NCBI GenBank assembly: GCA_964449285.1
Contig: CAYUZX010000006.1
Coordinates: forward strand, 1 to 64,000
DNA from: QYOJ01 sp964449285
Lineage (GTDB): Bacteria > Bacteroidota > Bacteroidia > Bacteroidales > FEN-979
Reading direction: 5' to 3'
Length of the DNA stretch: 64,000 bases
The notes below the pieces were generated by a model. That model ran no database searches. It was not told the DNA's origin and saw only the letters and a list, made by a program, of their open reading frames with translations. Shown one piece after another: positions 42,999-51,833 of this stretch. The translations under genes were made by a program, and so were the position numbers. Within the stretch, counting starts at the first letter, position 1, and every line of letters begins with the position of its first letter.

Positions 42999-45416
42999 AT
43001 GAAAGAGAAGGTTTTTAACATAGTTTACCGGTACCTCATCCTTAATATCGCATTTATCCCCGTTATTCTGGTGATGCGGATTGTGGAATACCTTTTTTTG
43101 AATCATGCTGCTGTGTTGCAGGTTCATCCCTTTGCTATCGAAGCAGCAGGGCTTGTATACGACTTGAGGGCTTTCTTCGTATTTGCACTCCTTCTGTTCA
43201 TCCCGTTTTTACTGATCTCTCTGCTGCATCGGAAGAGCGCCATGGTTTTTTATACAGTGCTCCTTAGTGTCCTGACCCTCCTGCAATTTTTGCTGATCCG
43301 CTATTTTGCCGTGAATCTGGTCCCACTTGATGACATCCTGTATGCCTACTCCTTTGACGAGATCATTATGATAGCCCGGAGTTCTGACAGCCTTGATCTA
43401 AGTAGCTTCATGCCCATCATTCTGATACTCACCCTTGTTATCTTTCTTCAGTATACGGGAGCAAGGCTCAGGTTAAGAGGAGGCATGTGGACACTGGTTG
43501 TGGCTGCATACGTAGCCGCGCTTTTTCTTGCTTTGATCCCACCGCTCTCAAGTATAAAAGCGAACCATGAGATGGCTAATCAGCATAAGGTAAACAAGAG
43601 TGAATACTTCATAAGGGAAACGATCTCCTACCTTTTTCAGGAAAAGAAGGTTAGGCCATTTGAACAGATTACTGCTGAGATCAACAGGTACCAGAAGATC
43701 CACCCGGAGTTTGATTTTACCAGCAAGAAATATCCATTGACCCATAAAAATGAAGTACCGGATGTCCTTGGGACATATTTCAATCTGAAAGAGGAACCGC
43801 CAAATCTGGTTTTTATCATTGTTGAATCCCTGTCGCAGGCATGTGTAGGAGATAGTTCATATTACGGAAATTTCACGCCGTTCCTCGACTCGTTGAAGAA
43901 CCAGAGCCTGTACTGGAATAACTTCCTGTCAATCTCCGAACGTACATTTCATGTTTTTGCCTCCCTGTTTGGTTCGTTACCATACGGAGGGGGTGAACTC
44001 CAGAAAGATCTGAGCCAGATTCCATTCCACTATTCCCTGATCCGCTATCTTAGGGAGAACGGCTATTTCACCGGTTTCTATTATGGCGGAGATGCCACAT
44101 TCACAAATTACGACCAGTTTTTAAAAAAGCAGGGAATTGATTTGATCATGAAAGATTTCGGGCCGCTTTACAAGGAGAAGAAAAAACTCTACCCTGATTT
44201 CTTCTGGGGATATCACGATGAGTATACTTTTGCCAGGTCATTGGAGGTGATTGATTCGCTTAACACGGAACCCCGGCTTGATATTTACCTGACCCTCTCC
44301 ACCCATAACCCCTTTCACCCGCCAAACAACGATTACTATCTCCGTGAATATCAGAAGACAACAACACAACCGGGATTCTCTCCTGAAAAGAAAAAGCTGA
44401 CCGACCTCAACGATGAGATCTTTACTGCCCTTCTTTATACCGATGATGCCCTCCGCAACTTCCTGAAAGCATATGCAAAACGGGAGGATTATCAAAACAC
44501 GATTTTCTTTATTACTGGTGACCATTTTTTCCAGGAACTTGGATATTCTACCATCTCGGCTATTGAACGGTATCACGTTCCGATGATTATTTTCTCCCCG
44601 CTGTTGAAAAAGCCCCATCACTTTGAGTCTGTATCAACACACCAGGATATAACCCCATCAGTCGTTTCTATGCTCCAGAACAAATACCAGTTTATGGATC
44701 TCCCTTATGTTCACTGGATAGGCCAGGGGCTCGACACGGTAACATCTTTCAGGAATACTCGTGCCTTGGAGTTTGTCACCTGTTCCCAAAAGATGGTTGA
44801 TTACCTCGACAAGGATGATTTCCTTTCAAAGAACCAGTTGTACAAAATCAAGCCCGGACTGAGGACAGAACCTGTTCAGGACGAACAAACATTAACCAGG
44901 CTTCGAGAAGACCTGCGGGCCACAACCACCGTTTCAAAATACATAACCGGCAATGATTGCATCATCTTGCCCGAACTCTTTATGAAGGTCAACTTTAATA
45001 CGAAACTAATCTGCTCTAAGGATACATCTGGCTATTATTTTGGCAAGACTCCCAATCGTTTTATAAACCTCCTCAAACCTATCCAGTTTGATGCATCTCA
45101 CAAGAAGCTCATGTACGAAATGGATTTTTGTTATTTTCTGCCGGATTATTCAGATACCACCAGGTTTCCCTGGTTGATTATCTCAATAGACGACTCCAGC
45201 CACAAGAACTATCTCTATCATCAACTCCCCTTCCCGGGTATTGTGAACGATTCGGTGAAACCCGGTAGGTGGCTCCCATTTCATTCTAAAGAGAAGTTGG
45301 ATGTAAGTGCAATAAAGGAGCTTTCGGGTCTCTTCCTGAAGGTCTACTTCTTCAATAAAGGGTTTAGCAATATCCGCTGCGACAGTTTGAATTTTAAGCT
45401 TATCGGAATCAATTAA
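42999..45416 (+). CDS. LtaS-like sulfatase-superfamily phosphotransferase, copy 1
   Basis: 805 residues. Five N-terminal membrane helices (to about 190), then a periplasmic alkaline-phosphatase-superfamily domain of the lipoteichoic acid synthase type. The metal ligand lies in FIIVESLSQ (E276), the catalytic Thr in SERTFHVFASLFGSLPYG (T316), then YYGGDATFTNYDQFL, LYTDDALRNFLKAY and ITGDHFF (D508, H509). Such enzymes move glycerol phosphate, phosphoethanolamine or similar groups from phospholipid to a glycan or lipid. About 110 extra residues at the C-terminus (LFLKVYFFNKGFSNIRCDSLNFKL) resemble the shared module. One nt separates it from the GH16 gene and two from its paralogue. Confidence 0.85.
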   Translation: MKEKVFNIVYRYLILNIAFIPVILVMRIVEYLFLNHAAVLQVHPFAIEAAGLVYDLRAFFVFALLLFIPFLLISLLHRKSAMVFYTVLLSVLTLLQFLLIRYFAVNLVPLDDILYAYSFDEIIMIARSSDSLDLSSFMPIILILTLVIFLQYTGARLRLRGGMWTLVVAAYVAALFLALIPPLSSIKANHEMANQHKVNKSEYFIRETISYLFQEKKVRPFEQITAEINRYQKIHPEFDFTSKKYPLTHKNEVPDVLGTYFNLKEEPPNLVFIIVESLSQACVGDSSYYGNFTPFLDSLKNQSLYWNNFLSISERTFHVFASLFGSLPYGGGELQKDLSQIPFHYSLIRYLRENGYFTGFYYGGDATFTNYDQFLKKQGIDLIMKDFGPLYKEKKKLYPDFFWGYHDEYTFARSLEVIDSLNTEPRLDIYLTLSTHNPFHPPNNDYYLREYQKTTTQPGFSPEKKKLTDLNDEIFTALLYTDDALRNFLKAYAKREDYQNTIFFITGDHFFQELGYSTISAIERYHVPMIIFSPLLKKPHHFESVSTHQDITPSVVSMLQNKYQFMDLPYVHWIGQGLDTVTSFRNTRALEFVTCSQKMVDYLDKDDFLSKNQLYKIKPGLRTEPVQDEQTLTRLREDLRATTTVSKYITGNDCIILPELFMKVNFNTKLICSKDTSGYYFGKTPNRFINLLKPIQFDASHKKLMYEMDFCYFLPDYSDTTRFPWLIISIDDSSHKNYLYHQLPFPGIVNDSVKPGRWLPFHSKEKLDVSAIKELSGLFLKVYFFNKGFSNIRCDSLNFKLIGIN

Positions 45417-45418
45417 CG

Positions 45419-47884
45419 ATGAAAGATAGATTCCTGGATCTGACAAAACATTTTTTTCTGCTGACCATTGCTTTTCTACCTGTGCCTATTCTGATCAGGG
45501 TATACGAACTTATCAAACTGACATCCAAATACACTCTTTCCTCCTCCTCTTGGGTATCTCTCCTTACAGGAACCGGAAATGATCTCCTTCTCTTTTTTGC
45601 ATTGGCCTGTGTGTTGGCTCTCCCTTTTCTCGCCCTTTCGCTTATCAGCAAAAAAACCGGATCCGTTTTCTATATTGGCATACTCCTGCTGATGTCGGTG
45701 GTTAGCTTCCTGCTTAGTACCTATTTTACGGTTACCCTCATTCCGCTCGATCAGGTGATCTTCTCCTATACGATTGATGAGATCAAACATATCATAACGA
45801 GCTCCACGCAAGTTGATTTTGCTGGTATTCTTACTCTATTGCTTGTAATAATTACCCCACTATTGTTGATAAGGACACTGAGAAACTTTCGAGCCGGAAC
45901 TCCTATGGTGATCGTGTTCGCCGGGATCCTTGCGACATCCACCCTGGTTCTTTCCCTGGTTCAGCTGGATCGCAAAGACTTTTCCCGGGAGTTTGATTAT
46001 TTCCTTGCCAACAACAAAATTCAATATGGAGTGAGGGCAATTACCTTGTATTTTGATAGCTCCACATTGCAATACACTTCCCTTTTTGCATCGGAGAAAC
46101 CCAGGGGTTCTGGACCAAATGATGGAATCAGGGAGCTCAGCCGTCAGTATCAGAACATGAACAAAGGGTTTATCTACCTGAACGGTGACTATCCATTCTT
46201 TCGATTGGATAATACGCCGGATGTTCTGGGACCATATTTTAACCTGAAGGAGGAGAAACCGACTATCGTAGTTGTGATTGTCGAATCACTCACTCCCTCT
46301 TTCTGTGGAATGAATCCCTACTATGGAAGTTTCATGCCTTTTCTGGATTCCTTGATCTCCAAAAGCCTTTACTGGGAAAACATCCTGGCCACCAGCGAGC
46401 GAACCTTTGGCGTTTTGCCTGCCATCTTTGGATCACTACCTTATGCAAAGATCTGGAATTATAATGTAGGGGATCTTCCTGACCATTTTTCGTTGATCAG
46501 ATACCTGAAAGAAAATGGATACTACTCAAACTTCTTCTATGGCGGTGATCCTACCATGTCCAATTACGAAGGATTCCTGAAGCGGGAAGGGTTAGATTAC
46601 TCGCTTCATTCGTTTGGAGAGGTGTATCAAAAAAACATAATCCTCTATCCCCAGTCTACCTGGGGTTTCCCTGATGGTGACTTGTTCTCGCGTTCGTTTG
46701 AGATTCTGGATTCTTTACCAAATTCGCCCCGCCTGGATATCTACCTTACGCTTTCAATGCATGTACCGTTCTCAGTTCCCAATCAGGATTACTACCTGCA
46801 AAAATTATCGGAGAGAATCAAGTTCCAGGGTTTGGATGAAAAGAAACGTACTGAAATTGAGAAATCCAGATCAATCTTCTCATCGATACTTTACACCGAT
46901 GATATGATTCGCAATTTCTTCAATGAATACAAAAAGCGTCCCGGTTTTGAGAACACCATCTTCATTATCACAGGCGATCATGCCATGCCCGAACTGAGAT
47001 CTTCTTGGGAAACCCCTTCAGAAAAATACCGGGTCCCACTAATCATCTACTCTCCATTATTGAACAGTCCCGCTCAATTCAAGGCTGTCTCCTCTCACCT
47101 TGATATCACACCCACTATCCTGGCCTTGCTTAAACTACCTTATGACCTTAAGACCAAGTCATATTGTCACTGGCTTGGAAGCGCTCTTGATTCTGCCCAG
47201 CCAACAACTTATCCGCGCAGTGTTTTGTTTGTACGAAATAACAGAACTCAACCCGATTACTTCCGCGATCCCTATTTTCTCTCGTTTAATCTTCTTTTCA
47301 AAATGGATCCGGATAACCATCTGTTTCCGTCTAATGATTCCCTGATAATCAAAGCAATGGACCATGAAATTTCACTCATGAAAGTGCTATGCCAATATGC
47401 CATCGAAAAGAACGCCCTGATTCCCGGTTCAGCTTTTTTTAAAGATAAATTAGAAGAGACACCAATATCCCCTATTTACACGATCAAGTTTGACAACCTT
47501 CAAACCTCCAATGAGTTTATCAGGATTTTCAACCCAACTAAGCTCACCACGAATTTTGAATATATCGAGCTCGACATCAAGATGATGACGAAGGTTGATC
47601 AAGACTCATTGACTCTTCCACCATTAGTTCTCGAGGTTGTAGATTCCAACCTGAAATCATACCTATATTCCAGATTTGAGTGGGAAATTACTCCTTACCG
47701 ACATGAGGTTGATTCTGGCTGGAGATCAATCCTAATTAACAAGGATATTGATTTGCTTTTTATAAAGGAAAAAAAGGACAAAATACTGAGACTCTACTTG
47801 TGGAATTACAATCAAATCCCGTTAACACTTGATTCCCTTGAAGTTTCTATCAAAGGATTTTACAATCTTGAAGAAAACAAATAA
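45419..47884 (+). CDS. LtaS-like sulfatase-superfamily phosphotransferase, copy 2
   Basis: 821 residues, collinear with copy 1: five membrane helices, VVIVESLTP (E289), SERTFGVLPAIFGSLPY (T329), FYGGDPTMSNYEGFL, LYTDDMIRNFFNEY and ITGDHAMPE (D520, H521). The C-terminal module (about 690-821) ends ILRLYLWNYNQIPLTLDSLEVSI. Both copies keep all visible catalytic residues, so two transfer steps, or transfer of two groups, are plausible. The product in a Gram-negative cell is not known from sequence. Confidence 0.85.
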   Translation: MKDRFLDLTKHFFLLTIAFLPVPILIRVYELIKLTSKYTLSSSSWVSLLTGTGNDLLLFFALACVLALPFLALSLISKKTGSVFYIGILLLMSVVSFLLSTYFTVTLIPLDQVIFSYTIDEIKHIITSSTQVDFAGILTLLLVIITPLLLIRTLRNFRAGTPMVIVFAGILATSTLVLSLVQLDRKDFSREFDYFLANNKIQYGVRAITLYFDSSTLQYTSLFASEKPRGSGPNDGIRELSRQYQNMNKGFIYLNGDYPFFRLDNTPDVLGPYFNLKEEKPTIVVVIVESLTPSFCGMNPYYGSFMPFLDSLISKSLYWENILATSERTFGVLPAIFGSLPYAKIWNYNVGDLPDHFSLIRYLKENGYYSNFFYGGDPTMSNYEGFLKREGLDYSLHSFGEVYQKNIILYPQSTWGFPDGDLFSRSFEILDSLPNSPRLDIYLTLSMHVPFSVPNQDYYLQKLSERIKFQGLDEKKRTEIEKSRSIFSSILYTDDMIRNFFNEYKKRPGFENTIFIITGDHAMPELRSSWETPSEKYRVPLIIYSPLLNSPAQFKAVSSHLDITPTILALLKLPYDLKTKSYCHWLGSALDSAQPTTYPRSVLFVRNNRTQPDYFRDPYFLSFNLLFKMDPDNHLFPSNDSLIIKAMDHEISLMKVLCQYAIEKNALIPGSAFFKDKLEETPISPIYTIKFDNLQTSNEFIRIFNPTKLTTNFEYIELDIKMMTKVDQDSLTLPPLVLEVVDSNLKSYLYSRFEWEITPYRHEVDSGWRSILINKDIDLLFIKEKKDKILRLYLWNYNQIPLTLDSLEVSIKGFYNLEENK

Positions 47885-47894
47885 ATTATGACCG

Positions 47895-49043
47895 ATGACA
47901 CACAAAATCATCATATTAGGAGGCGGCCTCGTAGGAGGTCCCATGGCGCTTGACCTGGCAAAGGAGGAAGAATTTCAGGTAACGGTAGCTGACAATAACA
48001 AGGAGGGTCTACAGAAACTGGCCGATGGGAGCCGAATTAAACCCATTCAGATGGACCTCAGTTTCCCGGAGGAGGTCTCTCAGCTGGTGAGCAGCTACGA
48101 TATGGTGATCAATGCCGTTCCTGGCTTCATGGGGTTCAGGACCCTGAAAGCGATCATTGAGGCTGGCAAGAACGTGGTCGATATCGCCTTCTTCATTGAG
48201 GATCCGTTTGAGTTGGATCAACTTGCAAAGGAGAAAAACGTGACAGCCATCATGGATTGCGGTGTAGCGCCCGGGATGTGCAACGTGCTGATCGGATTTG
48301 CCGATCACCTGCTCGACGAAACCGACAAAGTGGCATACTATGTGGGCGGCCTCCCACAGGTGAGGGAGTGGCCTTACGAGTATAAGGCGGGATTTTCTCC
48401 CATCGATGTGATAGAGGAGTATACGCGTCCGGCCCGGCTGGTTGAAAACGGAAAGATAGTGGTGAAACCAGCTCTCTCGGATGCCGAACTGATGAATTTC
48501 CCCGGTATTGGTACGCTGGAGGCATTCAACAGCGACGGGCTTCGCTCCCTGATATACACGATCAAAGCCCCCAACATGAAGGAAAAGACTTTACGCTATC
48601 CAGGCCATATCGATAAGATGAAACTATTGCGTGAAACCGGTTTCTTCAGCCAGGAGTTCGTGGAAGTCAACGGCAAACAGATCCGTCCGATTGACCTGAC
48701 CTCAAAGCTGCTCTTCCCGAAATGGAAGCTGAAAGAGGGGGAGGTCGACATCACGATTATGAAGGTGATCGTTGAAGGTAAGAAGGATGGGAAACGGATG
48801 CGATATACATACGATCTATTCGACACTTACGACCCGGTTACACGGATCCACTCCATGGCACGCACTACCGGATATACTGCCACGGTGGCCCTACGTATGA
48901 TCGCCCGTGGTATCTATTCTCACAAAGGAATTACGGTACCTGAATTTCTCGGGAATAAACAGGAGTGCGTAAACTTCCTCCTTGCCGGACTGAAAGAACG
49001 GGGTGTCAACTACCGCGAGTCGATCAAACGATTCGACGATTAA
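47895..49043 (+). CDS. saccharopine dehydrogenase-family protein
   Basis: 382 residues. N-terminal Rossmann fold with IIILGGGLVGGPMALDLA and ADNN at the end of strand 2; then MVINAVPGFMGFRTLKAII, VVDIAFFIEDP and MDCGVAPGMCNVL. The C-terminal domain includes TLRYPGHIDKMKLLRETGFF. The family covers saccharopine and carboxynorspermidine/lysine-type reductases acting on amino-acid conjugates. It lies 10 nt after the polymer operon but has no obvious link to it. The 3' end overlaps the convergent pbp1A gene by 4 nt. Confidence 0.88.
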   Translation: MTHKIIILGGGLVGGPMALDLAKEEEFQVTVADNNKEGLQKLADGSRIKPIQMDLSFPEEVSQLVSSYDMVINAVPGFMGFRTLKAIIEAGKNVVDIAFFIEDPFELDQLAKEKNVTAIMDCGVAPGMCNVLIGFADHLLDETDKVAYYVGGLPQVREWPYEYKAGFSPIDVIEEYTRPARLVENGKIVVKPALSDAELMNFPGIGTLEAFNSDGLRSLIYTIKAPNMKEKTLRYPGHIDKMKLLRETGFFSQEFVEVNGKQIRPIDLTSKLLFPKWKLKEGEVDITIMKVIVEGKKDGKRMRYTYDLFDTYDPVTRIHSMARTTGYTATVALRMIARGIYSHKGITVPEFLGNKQECVNFLLAGLKERGVNYRESIKRFDD

Positions 49044-51310
49044 AACTCATCAAACTTATATTTGTCGGGCTTTTTTGTGGACCGGTTCAGCGAATCACAG
49101 TTGAAGGTCACATCAATTTTGAACGATGGTCGGGGGAAATCCCTTTTGTAGATGCCGGTATTAAGGGAGTCGGCATAGACCTTCTGCATATAGATTGCCC
49201 ATATTGGGAGTGCCATGTTTGCTCCCTGGCCCAGGGTCAGGGTACGGAAATGGGCGGCCCTGTCCTCGCACCCAACCCAAATGCCGGTCACCAGGTTGGG
49301 AGTAATTCCCATGAACCATCCGTCGCTCTGGTTTTGCGTAGTGCCCGTCTTGCCGGCAATCTCGTTCGTAAAGCCATATTTATACCTTAGCCTTACACTG
49401 GTTCCATACTCCACCACCCCTTTCAGCATCTCGATCATCAGGTAGGCCGTTTTTTCACTGATAGCCTCCTGTTGTTTTGGCACGAACTGCTCCAATACGT
49501 TACCAAATTTATCTTCAATCCGGGTGACGAAGATCGGTTCGATCCACTGCCCTTTGTTGGGGAAGGTACTCATGGCTCCAACCATCTCGTAAAGTGAGAG
49601 ATCGGCCGAGCCGAGTGCGATGGAGTAAACCGGCGGAATATAACTGGTAACCCCCATCTTGTGAGCGATTGTGATCACATCCTGCGGGGAGTATTTTTTC
49701 ATCAGATGACCGCTGATCCAGTTGTTGGAGTTGGCAAGCGCCCACTTCAGGGTCACCTCTTCCCCGATAAGGTCGCTGCTGGAGTTCTCAGGAGCCCATT
49801 TGTCACCATTCGGGAGTTCGATGACAGGCTGGACGTTGGGATAGCGGGTACAAGGCGTCTCCCCCTCCTGGATTGCCAGTGTATAGAGGAACGGTTTGAA
49901 GGTGGACCCCACCTGCCGCTTACTCAGGATCACGTGGTCGTACTGGAAGTATTTGTTGTCGATACCGCCGACATAGGCCCGGATATAGCCGGTATGGGGA
50001 TCCATTGACATCAGGCCGACTTGTAGGAAGAACTTGTAGTACCGGATCGAATCAAGCGGTGTGAGCACTGTATCGATGGGGCCGTTCCACGAGAAGACCT
50101 TCATCTTTGCCGGTTGCTGGAAGTTTCTGTAGATCTCCTCCTCCGGGTACCCCTCTTTTTTTAGCCGGTAGTAACGATCGGTTCGCCGCATGGCTGAAAT
50201 CAGTAATTTCTGGATCTCCTGCCGCTCGTTCTTTTCGAAGACAAACGGAGCATTTTTATACCCCTTCCAGTGGCTGAAGAACGAGGGTTGAAGCTCTTGC
50301 CCCATGTATTCCCGAACTGCTGCTTCGGCATAGGTTTGCAGGATGGTATTTATGGTGGTGTAGACCTTCATTCCGTCGCGATAGAGGTTATAAGGCGTAC
50401 CATCCTCTTTGGAGTGGCTGTTGCACCATTCGGTGAGGTACATCCGCAGGTATTCCCTGAAATAGGTAGCGAGGCCGGAGGTATGATCCTGGATCCGGTA
50501 GTTTGACATATCAATAGGTAACTGGCTCAATGAGTCATATTCCATGCGTGAGATGTACCCGTACTTCTCCATCTGGTTCAACACGATGTTTCGGCGTGAC
50601 CACGCACGGTCGGGATTACGCACTGGGCTGAAGAAAGTGGGCGCTTTGAGGATGCCGATCAGCAGGGCAGCCTCATCGGGATTGAGTTGATCCGGTTTTT
50701 TGTTGAAATAGGTTTTAGCAGCCGACTTGATCCCGAACGACATGCTTCCAAAGTCTACCGTATTCAGGTACATCGCGATGATCTCCTGCTTGGAGTAGTT
50801 GCGTTCCAGCTTCACGGCTGTCACCCACTCCTTTAGTTTCATCACAGCAAGCTCAATCTTGGTATACCTTGGCTTTCGCGGAAAGAGATTCTTGGCAAGT
50901 TGTTGCGTAATGGTACTGCCTCCCCCTTTATCGGTGCCTGTCAGGATACCAAAGGTCATCCGTACCGTAGCTTTGGGATCGATTCCCGAGTGGCTTTCAA
51001 AACGGGCATCTTCTGTAGCAATCAGTGCATTCACAATATTTGGGGAGAGGTCCTGGTAGTGGATGTTGGACCGGTTTTCAACGTAATACTTTCCAAGAAG
51101 TTTGCCATCGGCAGAGAAGATCTCAGTAGCCTGGTTGCTCTCCGGATTTTCCAGCTCCTGGAAGCTGGGGATCTTCCCGAGGAGGCCATAACCGATGCTG
51201 ATAAAAAGGAAGATGACCAATATCATGGCCAGTAAGTAGGTGATCCAGAAACCCCAGATGAAGCGTCTGGCTTTCTTTGGGGGGATGGTATGTTTTTTTT
51301 TCGAGCTCAT
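49040..51310 (-). CDS. penicillin-binding protein 1A (bifunctional transglycosylase/transpeptidase)
   Basis: Builds and crosslinks peptidoglycan from the periplasmic side. 756 residues: a cytoplasmic basic tail, one membrane helix (GFWITYLLAMILVIFLFISIGYGL), and a GT51 domain with ATEDARFESHSGID, GGSTITQQLAKNLFPR and KLERNYSKQEIIAMYLN. The transpeptidase domain has QVGSTFKPF (SxxK), NSNNW (SxN) and GKTGTTQNQSDGWF (KTG). C-terminal KYKFDEF. 18 nt downstream of gldH, last gene of the holB-ricT-gldH-pbp1A unit. Confidence 0.94.
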   Translation of the reverse strand: MSSKKKHTIPPKKARRFIWGFWITYLLAMILVIFLFISIGYGLLGKIPSFQELENPESNQATEIFSADGKLLGKYYVENRSNIHYQDLSPNIVNALIATEDARFESHSGIDPKATVRMTFGILTGTDKGGGSTITQQLAKNLFPRKPRYTKIELAVMKLKEWVTAVKLERNYSKQEIIAMYLNTVDFGSMSFGIKSAAKTYFNKKPDQLNPDEAALLIGILKAPTFFSPVRNPDRAWSRRNIVLNQMEKYGYISRMEYDSLSQLPIDMSNYRIQDHTSGLATYFREYLRMYLTEWCNSHSKEDGTPYNLYRDGMKVYTTINTILQTYAEAAVREYMGQELQPSFFSHWKGYKNAPFVFEKNERQEIQKLLISAMRRTDRYYRLKKEGYPEEEIYRNFQQPAKMKVFSWNGPIDTVLTPLDSIRYYKFFLQVGLMSMDPHTGYIRAYVGGIDNKYFQYDHVILSKRQVGSTFKPFLYTLAIQEGETPCTRYPNVQPVIELPNGDKWAPENSSSDLIGEEVTLKWALANSNNWISGHLMKKYSPQDVITIAHKMGVTSYIPPVYSIALGSADLSLYEMVGAMSTFPNKGQWIEPIFVTRIEDKFGNVLEQFVPKQQEAISEKTAYLMIEMLKGVVEYGTSVRLRYKYGFTNEIAGKTGTTQNQSDGWFMGITPNLVTGIWVGCEDRAAHFRTLTLGQGANMALPIWAIYMQKVYADSLNTGIYKRDFPRPSFKIDVTFNCDSLNRSTKKPDKYKFDEF

Positions 51311-51328
51311 TCGTATAAGGGTGATGAG

Positions 51329-51823
51329 TTACTTGACCTTGTCAATCCGGATCCCGATATCCAGGACCCCATTCAGCTCCTCAACCCGCATCGCCTGCTC
51401 CAGTTCAAACCGGTAACTACCTGATACAGGGAATTGAATTCCCTGCTGAAACAGGAATCTGTTGAATCGCACATTTCCGCTGCCTGTCCCCAACCACTTT
51501 CCGTCGTATCCTGCCAGCATGCACTCTATTGTATCCAAGGCTATCCGGCCGTTTGGGAAAACAGTCTTCATAAAGAAATATAGGTTGCTGTATGAGTAGG
51601 TTATGTCGTTCCGCACATCAATATATATATTGTACACGCACATTGTATCTGGTATAACGGTAGAAAAGCCCAGGATGTTATCCGAACGCCAGCGGCCATC
51701 ATCGATTTTTATGTTCTCTTCAAAAAACCTATTGTCATCACAGGAGGTGAAAAGCACCAGGAGGAGTGCGGTGAGGAGGAGAGATTCGATTTGGCTGAAT
51801 AAGCGCATACGGGTTATGATCAT
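51329..51823 (-). CDS. gldH: gliding motility lipoprotein GldH
   Basis: 164 residues with lipoprotein signal (LLLTALLLVLFTSC). The mature part has CDDNRFFEENIKIDDGRW, then VRNDITYSYSNLYFFMKTVFPNGRIALDTIECMLA and GSGNVRFNRFLFQQGIQFPVSGSYRFELEQAMRVEELNGVLDIGIRI in consecutive segments, the GldH pattern. The position between ricT and pbp1A is conserved in Bacteroidota. An alternative ATG at 51808 (MRLFSQIES) would also give a good signal peptide. GldH is needed for gliding in Flavobacterium; in non-gliding relatives it accompanies T9SS. Confidence 0.87.
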   Translation of the reverse strand: MIITRMRLFSQIESLLLTALLLVLFTSCDDNRFFEENIKIDDGRWRSDNILGFSTVIPDTMCVYNIYIDVRNDITYSYSNLYFFMKTVFPNGRIALDTIECMLAGYDGKWLGTGSGNVRFNRFLFQQGIQFPVSGSYRFELEQAMRVEELNGVLDIGIRIDKVK

Positions 51824-51833
51824 TCTGCCAGGC

